A DNA stretch of 33,584 bases from Eubacterium sp. UBA3279. GTDB lineage: Bacteria; Bacillota; Clostridia; Lachnospirales; Lachnospiraceae. The position numbers were made by a program, and so were the translations under genes. Positions 25,015 to 33,515 of this stretch are shown here, in pieces (position 1 is the first letter of the stretch; the number at the start of each line of letters is the position of its first letter). Below the pieces are notes generated by a model that worked only from the letters and a program-made list of their open reading frames with translations, ran no database searches and had not been told where the DNA came from. Location: assembly GCA_002361775.1 (NCBI GenBank), contig DETV01000062.1:1-33584 (forward strand), written 5' to 3'.

Positions 25015-26175
25015 ATGTCAAATAAGAAAAATTTAACCAAGAAACAGTTGAGACTTCGAAGAAGGCGCAGAAGAAGACGGATTATTTTCGGTCTGGAGAT
25101 TGTGATTTTACTGGTGTTGGTGGCCGGATTGTTTGTTTTTGCCAAGATGGGAAAGATGGGATTTGAAGAACTGAATTTCGATAATATCGGGGTGAATACG
25201 GGTATTAAAGAAAATGAGGTTATGAAAGGATATACCACCATCGGTCTTATCGGTGTGGATATCAGTAACGGCGGAAGTCTGGAACGGAGTAACAGTGATA
25301 CCATGATCATTGCCAGTATCAATAATGATACCAAGAAAGTTAAATTGGTTTCTGTGTACCGGGATACTTACATGAGAATTGGAGAAGATGAAAATCATAA
25401 TGGTATTTACAGAAAAGCCAATGCCGCTTATATGAATGGCGGTTATGAGCAGTTCATTAATATGATCAATACCAACTTGGATCTGAATATGACAGCCTGT
25501 GTCAGCGTGGATTTTAAGGCGGTGGCCACAGTGGTGGATCTTCTTGGCGGTGTAGATGTGGAACTGAAAGAAGAGGAAATTGTACACCTGAATAATTATT
25601 GTGTAGGTACGGCAGAGTACACGGGTATGGATTATGAGCCGCTGAAAAAAACGGAAGGGGTACATCATCTGAACGGAGTGCAGGCAGTTGCCTATGCCCG
25701 TATCCGTTATACTGCCGGAAATGATTTCCGCCGAGCAGCCAGACAGAGAGAAGTGATTTATAAGATTGTGGAAAAAGCCAAACAGGCGGATTTTGCTACT
25801 TTAAATAAGATTTTGGATGAAGTATTCCCAATGATCAAGACAACTTTGAAGAAAACCGAGATTTTATCAATGGGTATGAGTATGTTGTCCTATGATATTG
25901 AAGATCAGGCAGGATTTCCGTTCGACCACTTATATGGAAAAAATGTAGAGGTGGCCATGGATGGATATGACTGTGTTATTCCGGTAACACTGGAATCCAA
26001 CGTGGTGAAGCTTCATGAATTTTTATATCCGGAGGATTCTTACGTTCCTTCAGAAGAGGTGAAAGCCTACAGTCAGCATATTGTGGAAAAGAGCGGATTT
26101 GGAGACGAATCCCGTCTGGAACACTCGGAAGATGGTTCTATGGCGGCATACAGAGAAACAGATACCGAATCATAA
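25015..26175 (+). CDS. LCP-family wall-polymer ligase (LytR-CpsA-Psr)
   Basis: The 386-residue protein has a short cytoplasmic N-terminus packed with Arg and Lys (about 8-23), one membrane helix (about 25-44) and an extracellular LCP domain. LCP marks are IGLIGVD, RSNSDTMIIASIN with the conserved Asp, VSVYRDTYMRI, LLGGVDVEL, and YARIRY...DFRRAARQRE, whose arginines bind the polyprenyl pyrophosphate. LCP enzymes transfer lipid-linked polysaccharides or teichoic acids to peptidoglycan. It follows the priming transferase by 18 bases with a GGGAGA site and precedes a terminator, so the pair form one unit that starts and finishes the glycan pathway. The C-terminal tail (about 345-386) is acidic and low in complexity. 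Confidence 0.95.
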   Translation: MSNKKNLTKKQLRLRRRRRRRRIIFGLEIVILLVLVAGLFVFAKMGKMGFEELNFDNIGVNTGIKENEVMKGYTTIGLIGVDISNGGSLERSNSDTMIIASINNDTKKVKLVSVYRDTYMRIGEDENHNGIYRKANAAYMNGGYEQFINMINTNLDLNMTACVSVDFKAVATVVDLLGGVDVELKEEEIVHLNNYCVGTAEYTGMDYEPLKKTEGVHHLNGVQAVAYARIRYTAGNDFRRAARQREVIYKIVEKAKQADFATLNKILDEVFPMIKTTLKKTEILSMGMSMLSYDIEDQAGFPFDHLYGKNVEVAMDGYDCVIPVTLESNVVKLHEFLYPEDSYVPSEEVKAYSQHIVEKSGFGDESRLEHSEDGSMAAYRETDTES

Positions 26176-26178
26176 AAG

Positions 26179-26221
26179 AACTGCCGTACTATTCTGAAAA
26201 TGATTAGTGCGGCAGTTTTTT
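26179..26221 (+). terminator. Rho-independent terminator after the LCP gene
   Basis: A 12-base-pair stem (26179-26190 with 26206-26217, one G-T pair), a 15-base loop and a run of T ending at 26221. It begins three bases after the LCP stop codon and separates that unit from the GT2 gene at 26259. Confidence 0.85.
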
Positions 26222-26258
26222 CAGTGGGAAAATGGCGATTAGCCGGGGAGAGAAACTT

Positions 26259-27182
26259 ATGGAAATGAAAACCGTAGATGTGATTATTCCTGTATATAAA
26301 CCGGACGATAAATGGAAGTTATTGGTGGAAGGGCTGGAGCGGCAGACATATCCCATTCACAAAATTCTGGTAATGAATACAGGAAAAGAAAATTGGAAAG
26401 AAGAGTATGAACAGTGGAGCAGTATTATGGAGGTTCACCATGTAAAAGTGGAAGAATATGATCATGGAGGAACGAGAGATCAGGCGGCTCGGATGTCTCA
26501 GGCAGAGTATCTTTTGTTTATGACTCAGGATGCTGTACCGGAAAATGAAAATCTGGTGGAAGAGCTGGTAAAGGCTATGGAGCAGGAAAAAGATGTCCGG
26601 GCAGCATACGCCAGACAGCTTCCCGCAGATGATTGCAGGTTGATGGAACGATTTACACGAAAATTTAATTATCCGGAGCAAAGTTGTATCAAACGTCAGT
26701 CAGATCTGGAGCAGATGGGAATAAAGGCTTATTTTTGCTCCAATGTATGCGCCATGTATGAGAGAGAGACGTATTTGAAGCTGGGCGGTTTTGTGAAAAA
26801 AACAATTTTTAATGAAGATATGATATTTGCGGGAAAACTGATTCAGTCCGGATGGGCGATTGCATATGCGGCGCAGGCGAGGGTGATTCATTCTCACAAT
26901 TATTCCGCACTCCAGCAATTTCATCGGAATTTTGATCTGGCGGTATCTCAGGCAGATCATCCGGAAGTATTTGAAGGGGTACGTTCGGAAGGAGAAGGCA
27001 TCCGGCTGGTGAAAAAAACTGCCGGCTGGCTGTGTGATCAGGGAAAGCCATGGCTGGTGGTCAGCCTGATCTGGAACAGCGGATGGAAATATCTGGGTTA
27101 TCTGTTGGGAAAAAGATATAAACATTTACCGGGGTGGATGATACGTTTCTGTACTTCACAGAAAAAATACTGGGAGAAATGA
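26259..27182 (+). CDS. GT2 glycosyltransferase, rhamnosyltransferase-like
   Basis: A 307-residue GT-A protein: VDVIIPVYKPDDKW at the start, YDHGGTRDQAA, LLFMTQDAVP in the DxD-like position, CSNVCAMYERETYLKLGGF and FNEDMIFAGKLIQSGW. The HGGTR and NEDM motifs are those of RfbF-like rhamnosyltransferases. I chose the ATG at 26259 because GGGGAGAG lies eight bases upstream; an earlier in-frame ATG at 26232 sits next to the terminator and has a poor ribosome site. No promoter is obvious between terminator and start, so it may depend on readthrough or on a promoter I cannot see. It is the last polysaccharide gene of the window and stands apart from the main cluster. Confidence 0.87.
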   Translation: MEMKTVDVIIPVYKPDDKWKLLVEGLERQTYPIHKILVMNTGKENWKEEYEQWSSIMEVHHVKVEEYDHGGTRDQAARMSQAEYLLFMTQDAVPENENLVEELVKAMEQEKDVRAAYARQLPADDCRLMERFTRKFNYPEQSCIKRQSDLEQMGIKAYFCSNVCAMYERETYLKLGGFVKKTIFNEDMIFAGKLIQSGWAIAYAAQARVIHSHNYSALQQFHRNFDLAVSQADHPEVFEGVRSEGEGIRLVKKTAGWLCDQGKPWLVVSLIWNSGWKYLGYLLGKRYKHLPGWMIRFCTSQKKYWEK

Positions 27183-27199
27183 GAAATTATCGAAGTGAT

Positions 27200-27233
27200 T
27201 TTTCACATTTTTATCACATTTATCTTTTAGAAT
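27200..27233 (+). promoter_or_regulatory. Probable activator-dependent promoter of the HtrA-like gene
   Basis: Two octamers, TTTTCACA at 27200-27207 and TTATCACA at 27211-27218, repeat with an 11-base period (about one helical turn) and cover the place of the -35 box. TAGAAT at 27228-27233 is a good -10 with no -35 of its own. From memory, B. subtilis htrA and htrB promoters carry TTTTCAYA octamers linked to the CssRS system; the resemblance is suggestive only. Confidence 0.45.
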
Positions 27234-27287
27234 AAAGAACAGCATATGTAAGAAAGCAGAAAATTACGGGAAGAGAGGATTATATAT

Positions 27288-29039
27288 ATGGGAAACGATT
27301 GGGACTGGAACCAGAAAGATAATGAAAGAGAGGCAGAAGAAGTTTCTGCTTCTGTGCAGGAGGAGACACAAGAAAATACTCCAGTAACAGAAGAGACAGA
27401 AGAAAATACAGTTGTGCAGGAGACAACAGAAGAGATTATTCGTCCACAAGAACAGACAAAGGAACCGGAAACAGAGGAAGTAAAAGCAGATACCTCCTAT
27501 CACTGGGTGAATCCGGAATATCAGAAACGCCAGGAAGGAGCGGCAGATGCCGGGGAGAATTCCTATAAGAACAATGCTTATCGGGACACAATTGGTTATA
27601 CCAATGAGCAAAACACTTCCTATGGAAGAAATCAGAACAACCCCAATATGGGATATACTACTCAGCCAAACGGGAGCGGGTATCAGGGAGGCGGTTACCA
27701 TGAGCAAAATTCCTTTGGAGCTGGGCCAAAAACGGGAGAAAGACATTATGGCGCCTATCAGTTTGCTCCGGAACCTTCCCGAAAGCATAAGGAAAAGAAA
27801 AAAACCATGGGAACGGGAAAACGCTTCCTGATAACGGCAGGTATGGCAGTGGTGTTTGGTGTTGTGGCAGGCGGCGTGATGTTCGGTGTGAACACTCTTG
27901 GAAACCATCTTACCGGACAGGATCAGAAGGCGGAGAGCCGTGTCCAGGTACCTACAGTAGAACCGCCGGTTAAGGAAGAGTCTCAGTCTGTTTCCGGCGC
28001 TGCTGTGGATAACTCCGGTAATTACACTGTGGCTCAGGTGGCAGATATGTGTATGCCGTCAGTAGTTTCTATTACGAATGCCAGCGTAAGTACAGTAAGG
28101 GATTTCTTTGGGGGAATTCAGGAATATCCTATTGAAAGTACAGGTTCCGGTATTATTGTGGGTCAGAATGATTCGGAATTATTAATCGCTACCAATAATC
28201 ATGTGATTGCCGGAGCAGAGACACTTACCGTTGCTTTCAGTGATGATGCAGTGTATGAAGCGCAGATAAAGGGAAATAATCCGGATACAGATTTGGCAGT
28301 GATCGCAGTCAATTTGAAAGATATGTCAGATGAAACTTTGAATTCTATCAAGATAGTAAGTATAGGAGATTCTGATTCTCTGAAGATCGGAGAGCAGGTA
28401 GTGGCTATCGGAAATGCGCTGGGATACGGACAGTCTGTTACTTCCGGATGGGTCAGCGCGGTAAACCGTGAAGTATTTGATGAAAATGGCAATAGTACAG
28501 GGAAATTGATCCAGACAGATGCGGCTATTAATCCGGGAAACAGCGGTGGCGCTCTTTTGAATATGAAAGGTGAGCTGATAGGGATCAATTCTTCCAAAGC
28601 GGCGGCTACGGAAGTAGAGGGAATGGGATATGCCATTCCGGTGGTAACGGCCCAGCCGATACTGGACGAATTAATGAATCGGGAAACAAGATATAAGGTA
28701 GATGAAGGAAAATCCGCATATATCGGCGTGGTATGTATGGATGTGGATGCGGATGCCATTGCTAAATATGGAATCCCCAAGGGTGCGTTTGTTGATTCGG
28801 TAGAAGAAGGCGGACCGGCGGAAAAAGCAGGAATCCAGAAAGGTGATGTGATTGTCAAGTTTGATGGCGTGACAATTTCCGGAAAAGATGATCTTGTAAG
28901 TAAGCTGGAATACTATGAAGCCGGTGAAGAGGTAGAAGTGGTGATCAGCAGGGCGGAAAACGGAGCGTATAAAGAACAGACCGTTATCGTCAATCTGGGA
29001 AAAAGAAGTGAGATGACCCAGACAGTTCCTCGAAGATAA
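27288..29039 (+). CDS. HtrA/DegP-like membrane-anchored serine protease with PDZ domain
   Basis: The 583-residue protein has a long cytoplasmic N-terminus (about 1-178) that is acidic and Thr/Glu-rich, then Asn/Gly/Tyr/Gln-rich, a single membrane helix at about 181-206, a trypsin-like domain at about 240-460 and a PDZ domain at about 480-570. The catalytic triad is visible: His305 in ATNNHVIAG, Asp335 in NPDTDLAV and Ser419 in NPGNSGGALL. HtrA proteases degrade misfolded proteins at the outer face of the membrane and respond to secretion stress. The N-terminal tail is much longer than in E. coli DegP and is predicted to be disordered. A GAGAGGA site precedes the ATG, and the promoter just upstream carries octamers of the kind seen at stress-controlled htrA genes. 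Confidence 0.95.
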   Translation: MGNDWDWNQKDNEREAEEVSASVQEETQENTPVTEETEENTVVQETTEEIIRPQEQTKEPETEEVKADTSYHWVNPEYQKRQEGAADAGENSYKNNAYRDTIGYTNEQNTSYGRNQNNPNMGYTTQPNGSGYQGGGYHEQNSFGAGPKTGERHYGAYQFAPEPSRKHKEKKKTMGTGKRFLITAGMAVVFGVVAGGVMFGVNTLGNHLTGQDQKAESRVQVPTVEPPVKEESQSVSGAAVDNSGNYTVAQVADMCMPSVVSITNASVSTVRDFFGGIQEYPIESTGSGIIVGQNDSELLIATNNHVIAGAETLTVAFSDDAVYEAQIKGNNPDTDLAVIAVNLKDMSDETLNSIKIVSIGDSDSLKIGEQVVAIGNALGYGQSVTSGWVSAVNREVFDENGNSTGKLIQTDAAINPGNSGGALLNMKGELIGINSSKAAATEVEGMGYAIPVVTAQPILDELMNRETRYKVDEGKSAYIGVVCMDVDADAIAKYGIPKGAFVDSVEEGGPAEKAGIQKGDVIVKFDGVTISGKDDLVSKLEYYEAGEEVEVVISRAENGAYKEQTVIVNLGKRSEMTQTVPRR

Positions 29040-29081
29040 ATAAAATGGTTACTGAAAGACAGAATATGAAACTTTAATGTT

Positions 29082-29147
29082 AAAATAAGAATTTTCCATG
29101 GAAATCGGTGGTTTATGATCAGATATTTTGTGGGAAGTTCTTATTTT
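29082..29147 (+). terminator. AT-rich inverted repeat, weak terminator candidate after the protease gene
   Basis: Bases 29082-29097 can pair with 29133-29147 over about 15 pairs with one bulge, leaving a loop of about 35 bases; the right arm itself is T-rich. A 12-base palindrome (29093-29104, centred on CCATGG) overlaps the left arm. The large loop and few G-C pairs make it weaker than the terminator at 26179. Confidence 0.35.
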
Positions 29148-29196
29148 CTTTTCTGGAAAAGATATTTCAGGGTATTCTGTTTTAGAAAAACTTTAC

Positions 29197-29225
29197 TTGT
29201 GAGATGCGGGAATGTGTTCTATAAT
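29197..29225 (+). promoter_or_regulatory. Sigma-A-type promoter of the clpX-like operon
   Basis: TTGTGA at 29197-29202 and a perfect TATAAT at 29220-29225 with a 17-base spacer. Transcription would start near 29232, giving a leader of about 80 bases before the start codon at 29314. It serves the largest gap in the window (29040-29313). Confidence 0.7.
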
Positions 29226-29232
29226 GATAATA

Positions 29233-29257
29233 TGTTCAGAAAGTGATTTTCTGAACA
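29233..29257 (+). promoter_or_regulatory. Perfect 10+5+10 palindrome at the clpX transcription start
   Basis: The two ten-base arms TGTTCAGAAA and TTTCTGAACA are exact complements around a five-base centre (GTGAT). It begins about seven bases after the -10 box, so it covers the expected transcription start and could be a repressor operator or, in RNA, a 5' hairpin. It lacks a following T run, so a terminator is unlikely. It does not match the GAAC-N4-GTTC LexA box. Confidence 0.6.
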
Positions 29258-29313
29258 ATTTTGAAAATAAGAGAAAAGTGTCGGGATAGCCGATGATAAA
29301 GAAAGGATAAAAG

Positions 29314-30741
29314 ATGTCAGAAGACAAGGATTTACTGGAGAATGTTCCAGAGGATAAAAAAGATGATGTATCTAAACAGAAAACAAAAGAGGATGAATAT
29401 GAAAAAGTGTGTTTCCTCTGCAGAAGACCGGAGAGTAAGACAGGACCGATGATCACCCTTCCGCAGAATATCCATATTTGTACGGATTGTATGCAGAAGA
29501 GTTTTGATACCATGAATAATAGCAATATCAACTATAATGATCTGATGAGTCATATGCCGAATATCAGTATGATCGATCTTTCTTCTCTTCCCAATCAGGT
29601 GCCGGAAAAGCAGAGAGTAAAGAAGAGCAAGCCGGAGAAAGAAAAGAAATCATTTACCATGAAGGACGTACCGCCGCCACATAAGATCAAAGCCCGGCTG
29701 GATGAATATGTGATCGGACAGGAGCATGCCAAGAAAGTAATTTCCGTAGGGGTTTATAACCATTATAAAAGAGTTCTTGCATCTGAAGAGAGTAATGATG
29801 TGGAAATTGCAAAGTCCAATATGCTTATGATCGGACCAACAGGAAGTGGAAAAACATATCTGGTACAGACATTGGCACGTTTGCTGGATGTGCCTTTGGC
29901 AATCACAGACGCCACTTCTCTGACAGAGGCCGGATATATCGGTGATGATATAGAGAGTGTGGTTTCCAAATTACTGGCGGCGGCAGATAATGATGTGGAG
30001 CGGGCAGAGCATGGTATTATTTTCATTGATGAGATTGATAAAATTGCCAAGAAGAAGAATACCAATCAGCGGGATGTCAGCGGCGAGGCAGTGCAGCAGG
30101 GTATGCTGAAGCTTTTAGAGGGAAGCGATGTGGAAGTTCCGGTGGGAGCTAACAGTAAAAATGCCATGGTTCCCCTCACCACTGTAAATACCAGTAACAT
30201 TTTATTTATCTGCGGAGGCGCTTTCCCGGATCTGGGGGAAGTGATCAAAGAACGATTGAATAAAAAATCTGCCATAGGATTCCAGTCGGAACTTCGGGAT
30301 AAATACGACAAGGATAAAAATATTCTGGATAAAGTGACAGTAGAAGATCTGAGAAATTTTGGTATGGTACCTGAATTTTTAGGAAGACTTCCGATTATAT
30401 TTACTCTTCAGGGACTGGATAAGGATATGCTGGTAAAGATTCTGAAAGAGCCGAAGAATGCCATTTTGAAACAGTACAAAAAACTGTTGGATATGGATGA
30501 GGTTAAACTGGAATTTGCAGAGGATGCTTTGGAAGCCATAGCAGAAAAAGCATTGGAAAAAGATACGGGAGCCAGAGCTTTACGGGCTATTCTGGAAGAG
30601 TATATGCTGGATATTATGTATGAAATTCCAAAAGATGACAGTATTGGAGAGGTGGTTATTACCAGAGCGTATATTGAGCATACAGGGGGACCGCAGATAT
30701 TGCTCCGGGGACAGGAACCGTATCAGATAGAGCAAAAATAA
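29314..30741 (+). CDS. clpX: ClpX-like AAA+ unfoldase, divergent form
   Basis: The 475-residue protein has the ClpX plan with a longer linker. An N-terminal zinc-binding domain shows C33-x2-C36 and C56-x2-C59; a Lys/Glu/Pro-rich linker of about 45 residues follows; the AAA+ domain has Walker A GPTGSGKT at 174-181, the pore-1 loop GYIG, Walker B IIFIDEID, the ClpP-docking loop I321-G322-F323 and a sensor-2 GARALR. At the position of the substrate-gripping RKH loop there is Ser281-Lys282-Asn283 in an alignment that needs no gap. It would unfold proteins and, through IGF, feed ClpP; its substrates probably differ from those of ordinary ClpX. No clpP or tig lies nearby, which fits a second, specialised copy. 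It leads an operon with the next two genes. Confidence 0.88.
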   Translation: MSEDKDLLENVPEDKKDDVSKQKTKEDEYEKVCFLCRRPESKTGPMITLPQNIHICTDCMQKSFDTMNNSNINYNDLMSHMPNISMIDLSSLPNQVPEKQRVKKSKPEKEKKSFTMKDVPPPHKIKARLDEYVIGQEHAKKVISVGVYNHYKRVLASEESNDVEIAKSNMLMIGPTGSGKTYLVQTLARLLDVPLAITDATSLTEAGYIGDDIESVVSKLLAAADNDVERAEHGIIFIDEIDKIAKKKNTNQRDVSGEAVQQGMLKLLEGSDVEVPVGANSKNAMVPLTTVNTSNILFICGGAFPDLGEVIKERLNKKSAIGFQSELRDKYDKDKNILDKVTVEDLRNFGMVPEFLGRLPIIFTLQGLDKDMLVKILKEPKNAILKQYKKLLDMDEVKLEFAEDALEAIAEKALEKDTGARALRAILEEYMLDIMYEIPKDDSIGEVVITRAYIEHTGGPQILLRGQEPYQIEQK

Positions 30742-30763
30742 GAGAATGGAGGACAAGAGTATT

Positions 30764-31309
30764 ATGGGTGATGATTTTTTGAACAGCCTGAAACAGACTA
30801 TTACAGAGACTGCGGAAGTAGTTGGAAAGAAGACGGAAGATATTGTGGAGATTCAGAAACTCCGGAATAAATTACGCAGCGCGAGAAGAAATGTGGAAAT
30901 GGATTACAGAAAAATAGGAGAGATCATTTTCCAACGTTTTTCTGACGGCGAGGTAATGGATGAAGAACTGGCAGAGATCTGTGATGGTATTGGGGAACTG
31001 AAAAAGCAGATGCAGGGGTATAAAGAAGAACTGGCAGGACGTAAGAGACAAAATATTTGCGCTTCCTGTGGGACGTTAAATCCTCAGAATGCTGTATTTT
31101 GTATGCAGTGTGGCGCTATGATGCCGGTAAAAGAAGAATATCAGAATGAAAAACAGGAATTTTCTGAAGAAACCCAGACGGAAGAATGTGTAACTTCAGT
31201 CCAGCCGGAAGAAGAGGCGGCGCATCAGGATGAGGAAGAGGCACAAAAGGAAGTGTGGGAAGCGTGCACAGAAGTTCCTGAAGCTGAGACTGGAGAAGAA
31301 GAGAAATGA
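30764..31309 (+). CDS. Coiled-coil zinc-ribbon protein of unknown function
   Basis: I do not recognise a named family. The 181-residue protein has a helical, probably coiled-coil N-terminal half (about 1-95, rich in Lys, Glu and Arg), a zinc ribbon with C99-x2-C102-x10-C113-x2-C116 (ASCGTLNPQNAVFC) and a strongly acidic, Glu-rich tail (about 125-181). The start at ATG 30764 is preceded by GGAGG at 30748-30752; an in-frame ATG at 30746 is possible but has a weaker site. It lies 22 bases after clpX and overlaps the LspA-like gene by four bases (ATGA). Zinc-ribbon proteins of this sort are common in Clostridia as adaptors; an adaptor for the neighbouring ClpX-like unfoldase is a testable guess. 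Confidence 0.8.
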   Translation: MGDDFLNSLKQTITETAEVVGKKTEDIVEIQKLRNKLRSARRNVEMDYRKIGEIIFQRFSDGEVMDEELAEICDGIGELKKQMQGYKEELAGRKRQNICASCGTLNPQNAVFCMQCGAMMPVKEEYQNEKQEFSEETQTEECVTSVQPEEEAAHQDEEEAQKEVWEACTEVPEAETGEEEK

Positions 31310-31764
31310 TTTGGTTAGGTGTGGCGGCAGCTATTTTTGCTGCGGACAGTATTATCAAACATTGGGCAGAGAAAAAAATAAGTGATAAAGCAGTCAGAGA
31401 GGTGGCGGGAGATAAGATTCTTCTGCGGAAGCTGCACAATAAAGGGATGGCCTGCAATATGGGAGAAAATCATCCGGAAGCTGTAAAACTGAGTACATTG
31501 ACATTATGGGCGCTGTGCTGCGCCGGATTTTGCCGGCTTCTTCGTCTTCCGGGAAAGAATCTGGAAAAGGCAGCAGGAGCTTTTGTGGTTGGAGGCGGAG
31601 CAAGTAATTTATCTGACAGACTTTTTCGGGGGTATGTGGTGGATTATTTCAGCTATAATGTGAAATGGCAAAAGCTTCGGCGTCTGGTGTTTAACCTGTC
31701 TGATATGTTTGTTATATGCGGCGCTTTTCTTTCTTTTCTCAGTTGCCTGAAAAAGAAGAGATAA
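31306..31764 (+). CDS. Divergent signal peptidase II (LspA-like)
   Basis: The 152-residue protein has four membrane helices and the LspA motifs in order: ADSIIKHW (D14, K18) at the N-terminus, HNKGMAC in place of the usual HN-x-GAAF, GGGASNLSDRLFRGYVVDY with the first catalytic aspartate (D104), and VFNLSDMF with the second (D133). LspA cuts the signal peptide from prolipoproteins after lipidation, in the membrane. The HNxGAAF region and several loops differ from standard LspA, so this may be a paralogue with other substrates; the main lspA would be elsewhere. It overlaps the zinc-ribbon gene by four bases, so it is translated with it. Confidence 0.78.
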   Translation: MIWLGVAAAIFAADSIIKHWAEKKISDKAVREVAGDKILLRKLHNKGMACNMGENHPEAVKLSTLTLWALCCAGFCRLLRLPGKNLEKAAGAFVVGGGASNLSDRLFRGYVVDYFSYNVKWQKLRRLVFNLSDMFVICGAFLSFLSCLKKKR

Positions 31765-31833
31765 TAATGGTTCGCTGAATGTTATTCGATCCTTATATTA
31801 AAAAATATGAAAAGTAAAAAGGGAGGGAATACT

Positions 31834-33501
31834 ATGGACAAAAAGTGGTGGAAGGAAAGTATTGTATATCAGATTTACCCCAGAAGCTTTAAAGACAGTA
31901 ATGGAGACGGTATCGGGGATTTGAATGGTATCACAGAAAAGATGGGCTATCTTCAGGAATTAGGCATTAATGTATTATGGCTGTCTCCTGTATATGAATC
32001 ACCCAATGATGATAACGGATACGATATCAGTGATTACCAGGCAATTATGAAAGAATTTGGTACAATGGAAGACTTTGACCGGATGCTTAAGGCCGCTCAC
32101 GATCATGGGATAAAGTTGGTGATGGATCTGGTAGTAAACCATACGTCTGATGAGCATCCATGGTTTGTGGAAAGCAGAAAGTCAATGGATAATCCTTACA
32201 GGGATTATTATATCTGGAGACCGGCTAAGGATGGAAAAAAACCGAATAACTGGGGTTCCTGTTTTTCCGGACCTGCCTGGGAATTTGATGAGGAGACCCA
32301 GATGTATTATCTCCATCTGTTTTCTAAAAAACAGCCGGATCTGAACTGGGATAATCCGAAAGTTCGTCAGGAAGTATTTGATATGATGAACTGGTGGCTG
32401 GAAAAGGGTGTAGATGGTTTCCGTATGGATGTTATCAGCCTGATTTCCAAAGAACCGGATCTTCCGGACGCTCCGGCAGGGATTAACGGATATGCCAGCT
32501 TCAATGCCCCAGCCAACGGACCTCATGTTCACGAATACCTTCAGGAGATGAGAGAAAAGGTTTTGAACAATGCGGATACGATTACGGTGGGCGAATGTTC
32601 CGGCGTTACTCTGGAAGAGGCAAAAAAATATGCCAGAAGTGATGGAAAAGAATTAAATATGGTTTTCCAGTTTGAGCATATGGATGTAGATGCAGATGGC
32701 AGTAACAAATGGACAAAAAAGAAAATGGATCTCCGGGATATGAAGAGTGTTCTTACCAAGTGGCAGAAAGGTCTGGAAGATATTGCCTGGAACAGTCTGT
32801 TCTGGGAAAATCATGATCAGCCCCGTTCTGTATCCAGATTTGGTAATGACAGCCCGGAATACAGGGAAATATCTGCAAAAATGCTGGCAACCTGTCTTCA
32901 TATGATGCAGGGAACGCCTTATGTATACCAGGGAGAAGAATTGGGAATGACGAATGCTCCTTTTGCGTCAGTAGATCAGTTCAGAGATTTGGACAGTATC
33001 AATGCATATAGAGAACTGGTGGAAGAACAGAATGTATTTACAGCGGAAGAAATGATGTCATTTCTTCGGTATAAAAGCCGGGACAATGCAAGAACACCTT
33101 TCCAGTGGGATGACAGTGAGAATGGTGGATTTACCACAGGAGAGCCGTGGATTATGGTAAATCCTAATTATACCGAGATCAATGCAAAAAATCAGTTGGA
33201 AGATCCGGATTCTGTATTCCATTATTATCAGAAATTGATTCAATTGAGAAAAGAAAAAGAACTGATTGTTTACGGCATATATGATCTTTTACTGCCGGAA
33301 TCAAAAGAAATTTATGCATATACAAGAACACTGGGAGACGAGAAACTGATTACAATATGTAACTTCTCTGAACAAGAGGTGGAAATGGAAATACCGGAAG
33401 AATTTCTGGAGGGAAATTACCTGATCAGCAATTATCCGGAGCAGGGAATCTGCAGTAAGATGACATTGCGTCCTTATGAAGCATTTGTTATTGAAAAATA
33501 G
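31834..33501 (+). CDS. GH13 oligo-1,6-glucosidase / alpha-glucosidase
   Basis: The 555-residue protein is a GH13 alpha-glucosidase of the oligo-1,6-glucosidase group, cytoplasmic (no signal peptide). It has VYQIYPRSF at the start, the Ca-binding-like DSNGDGIGDLNG, DLVVNHTS, GVDGFRMDVI with the nucleophile Asp199, VGECSG with the acid/base Glu254 and ENHDQPR with Asp328. These enzymes release glucose from isomaltose-type oligosaccharides. I chose ATG 31834, preceded by GGGAGG, over an in-frame ATG at 31807. A weak TATATT at 31795-31800 might be its -10. It is not linked to the polysaccharide locus. Confidence 0.95.
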   Translation: MDKKWWKESIVYQIYPRSFKDSNGDGIGDLNGITEKMGYLQELGINVLWLSPVYESPNDDNGYDISDYQAIMKEFGTMEDFDRMLKAAHDHGIKLVMDLVVNHTSDEHPWFVESRKSMDNPYRDYYIWRPAKDGKKPNNWGSCFSGPAWEFDEETQMYYLHLFSKKQPDLNWDNPKVRQEVFDMMNWWLEKGVDGFRMDVISLISKEPDLPDAPAGINGYASFNAPANGPHVHEYLQEMREKVLNNADTITVGECSGVTLEEAKKYARSDGKELNMVFQFEHMDVDADGSNKWTKKKMDLRDMKSVLTKWQKGLEDIAWNSLFWENHDQPRSVSRFGNDSPEYREISAKMLATCLHMMQGTPYVYQGEELGMTNAPFASVDQFRDLDSINAYRELVEEQNVFTAEEMMSFLRYKSRDNARTPFQWDDSENGGFTTGEPWIMVNPNYTEINAKNQLEDPDSVFHYYQKLIQLRKEKELIVYGIYDLLLPESKEIYAYTRTLGDEKLITICNFSEQEVEMEIPEEFLEGNYLISNYPEQGICSKMTLRPYEAFVIEK

Positions 33502-33515
33502 TATATGATTATGAT

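Noticed and set aside
31765..31833. Promoter for the glucosidase gene built on TATATT at 31795-31800
   Set aside because: The hexamer 17 bases upstream (TTCGCT) is a poor -35; I mention it only as a possibility in the gene entry.
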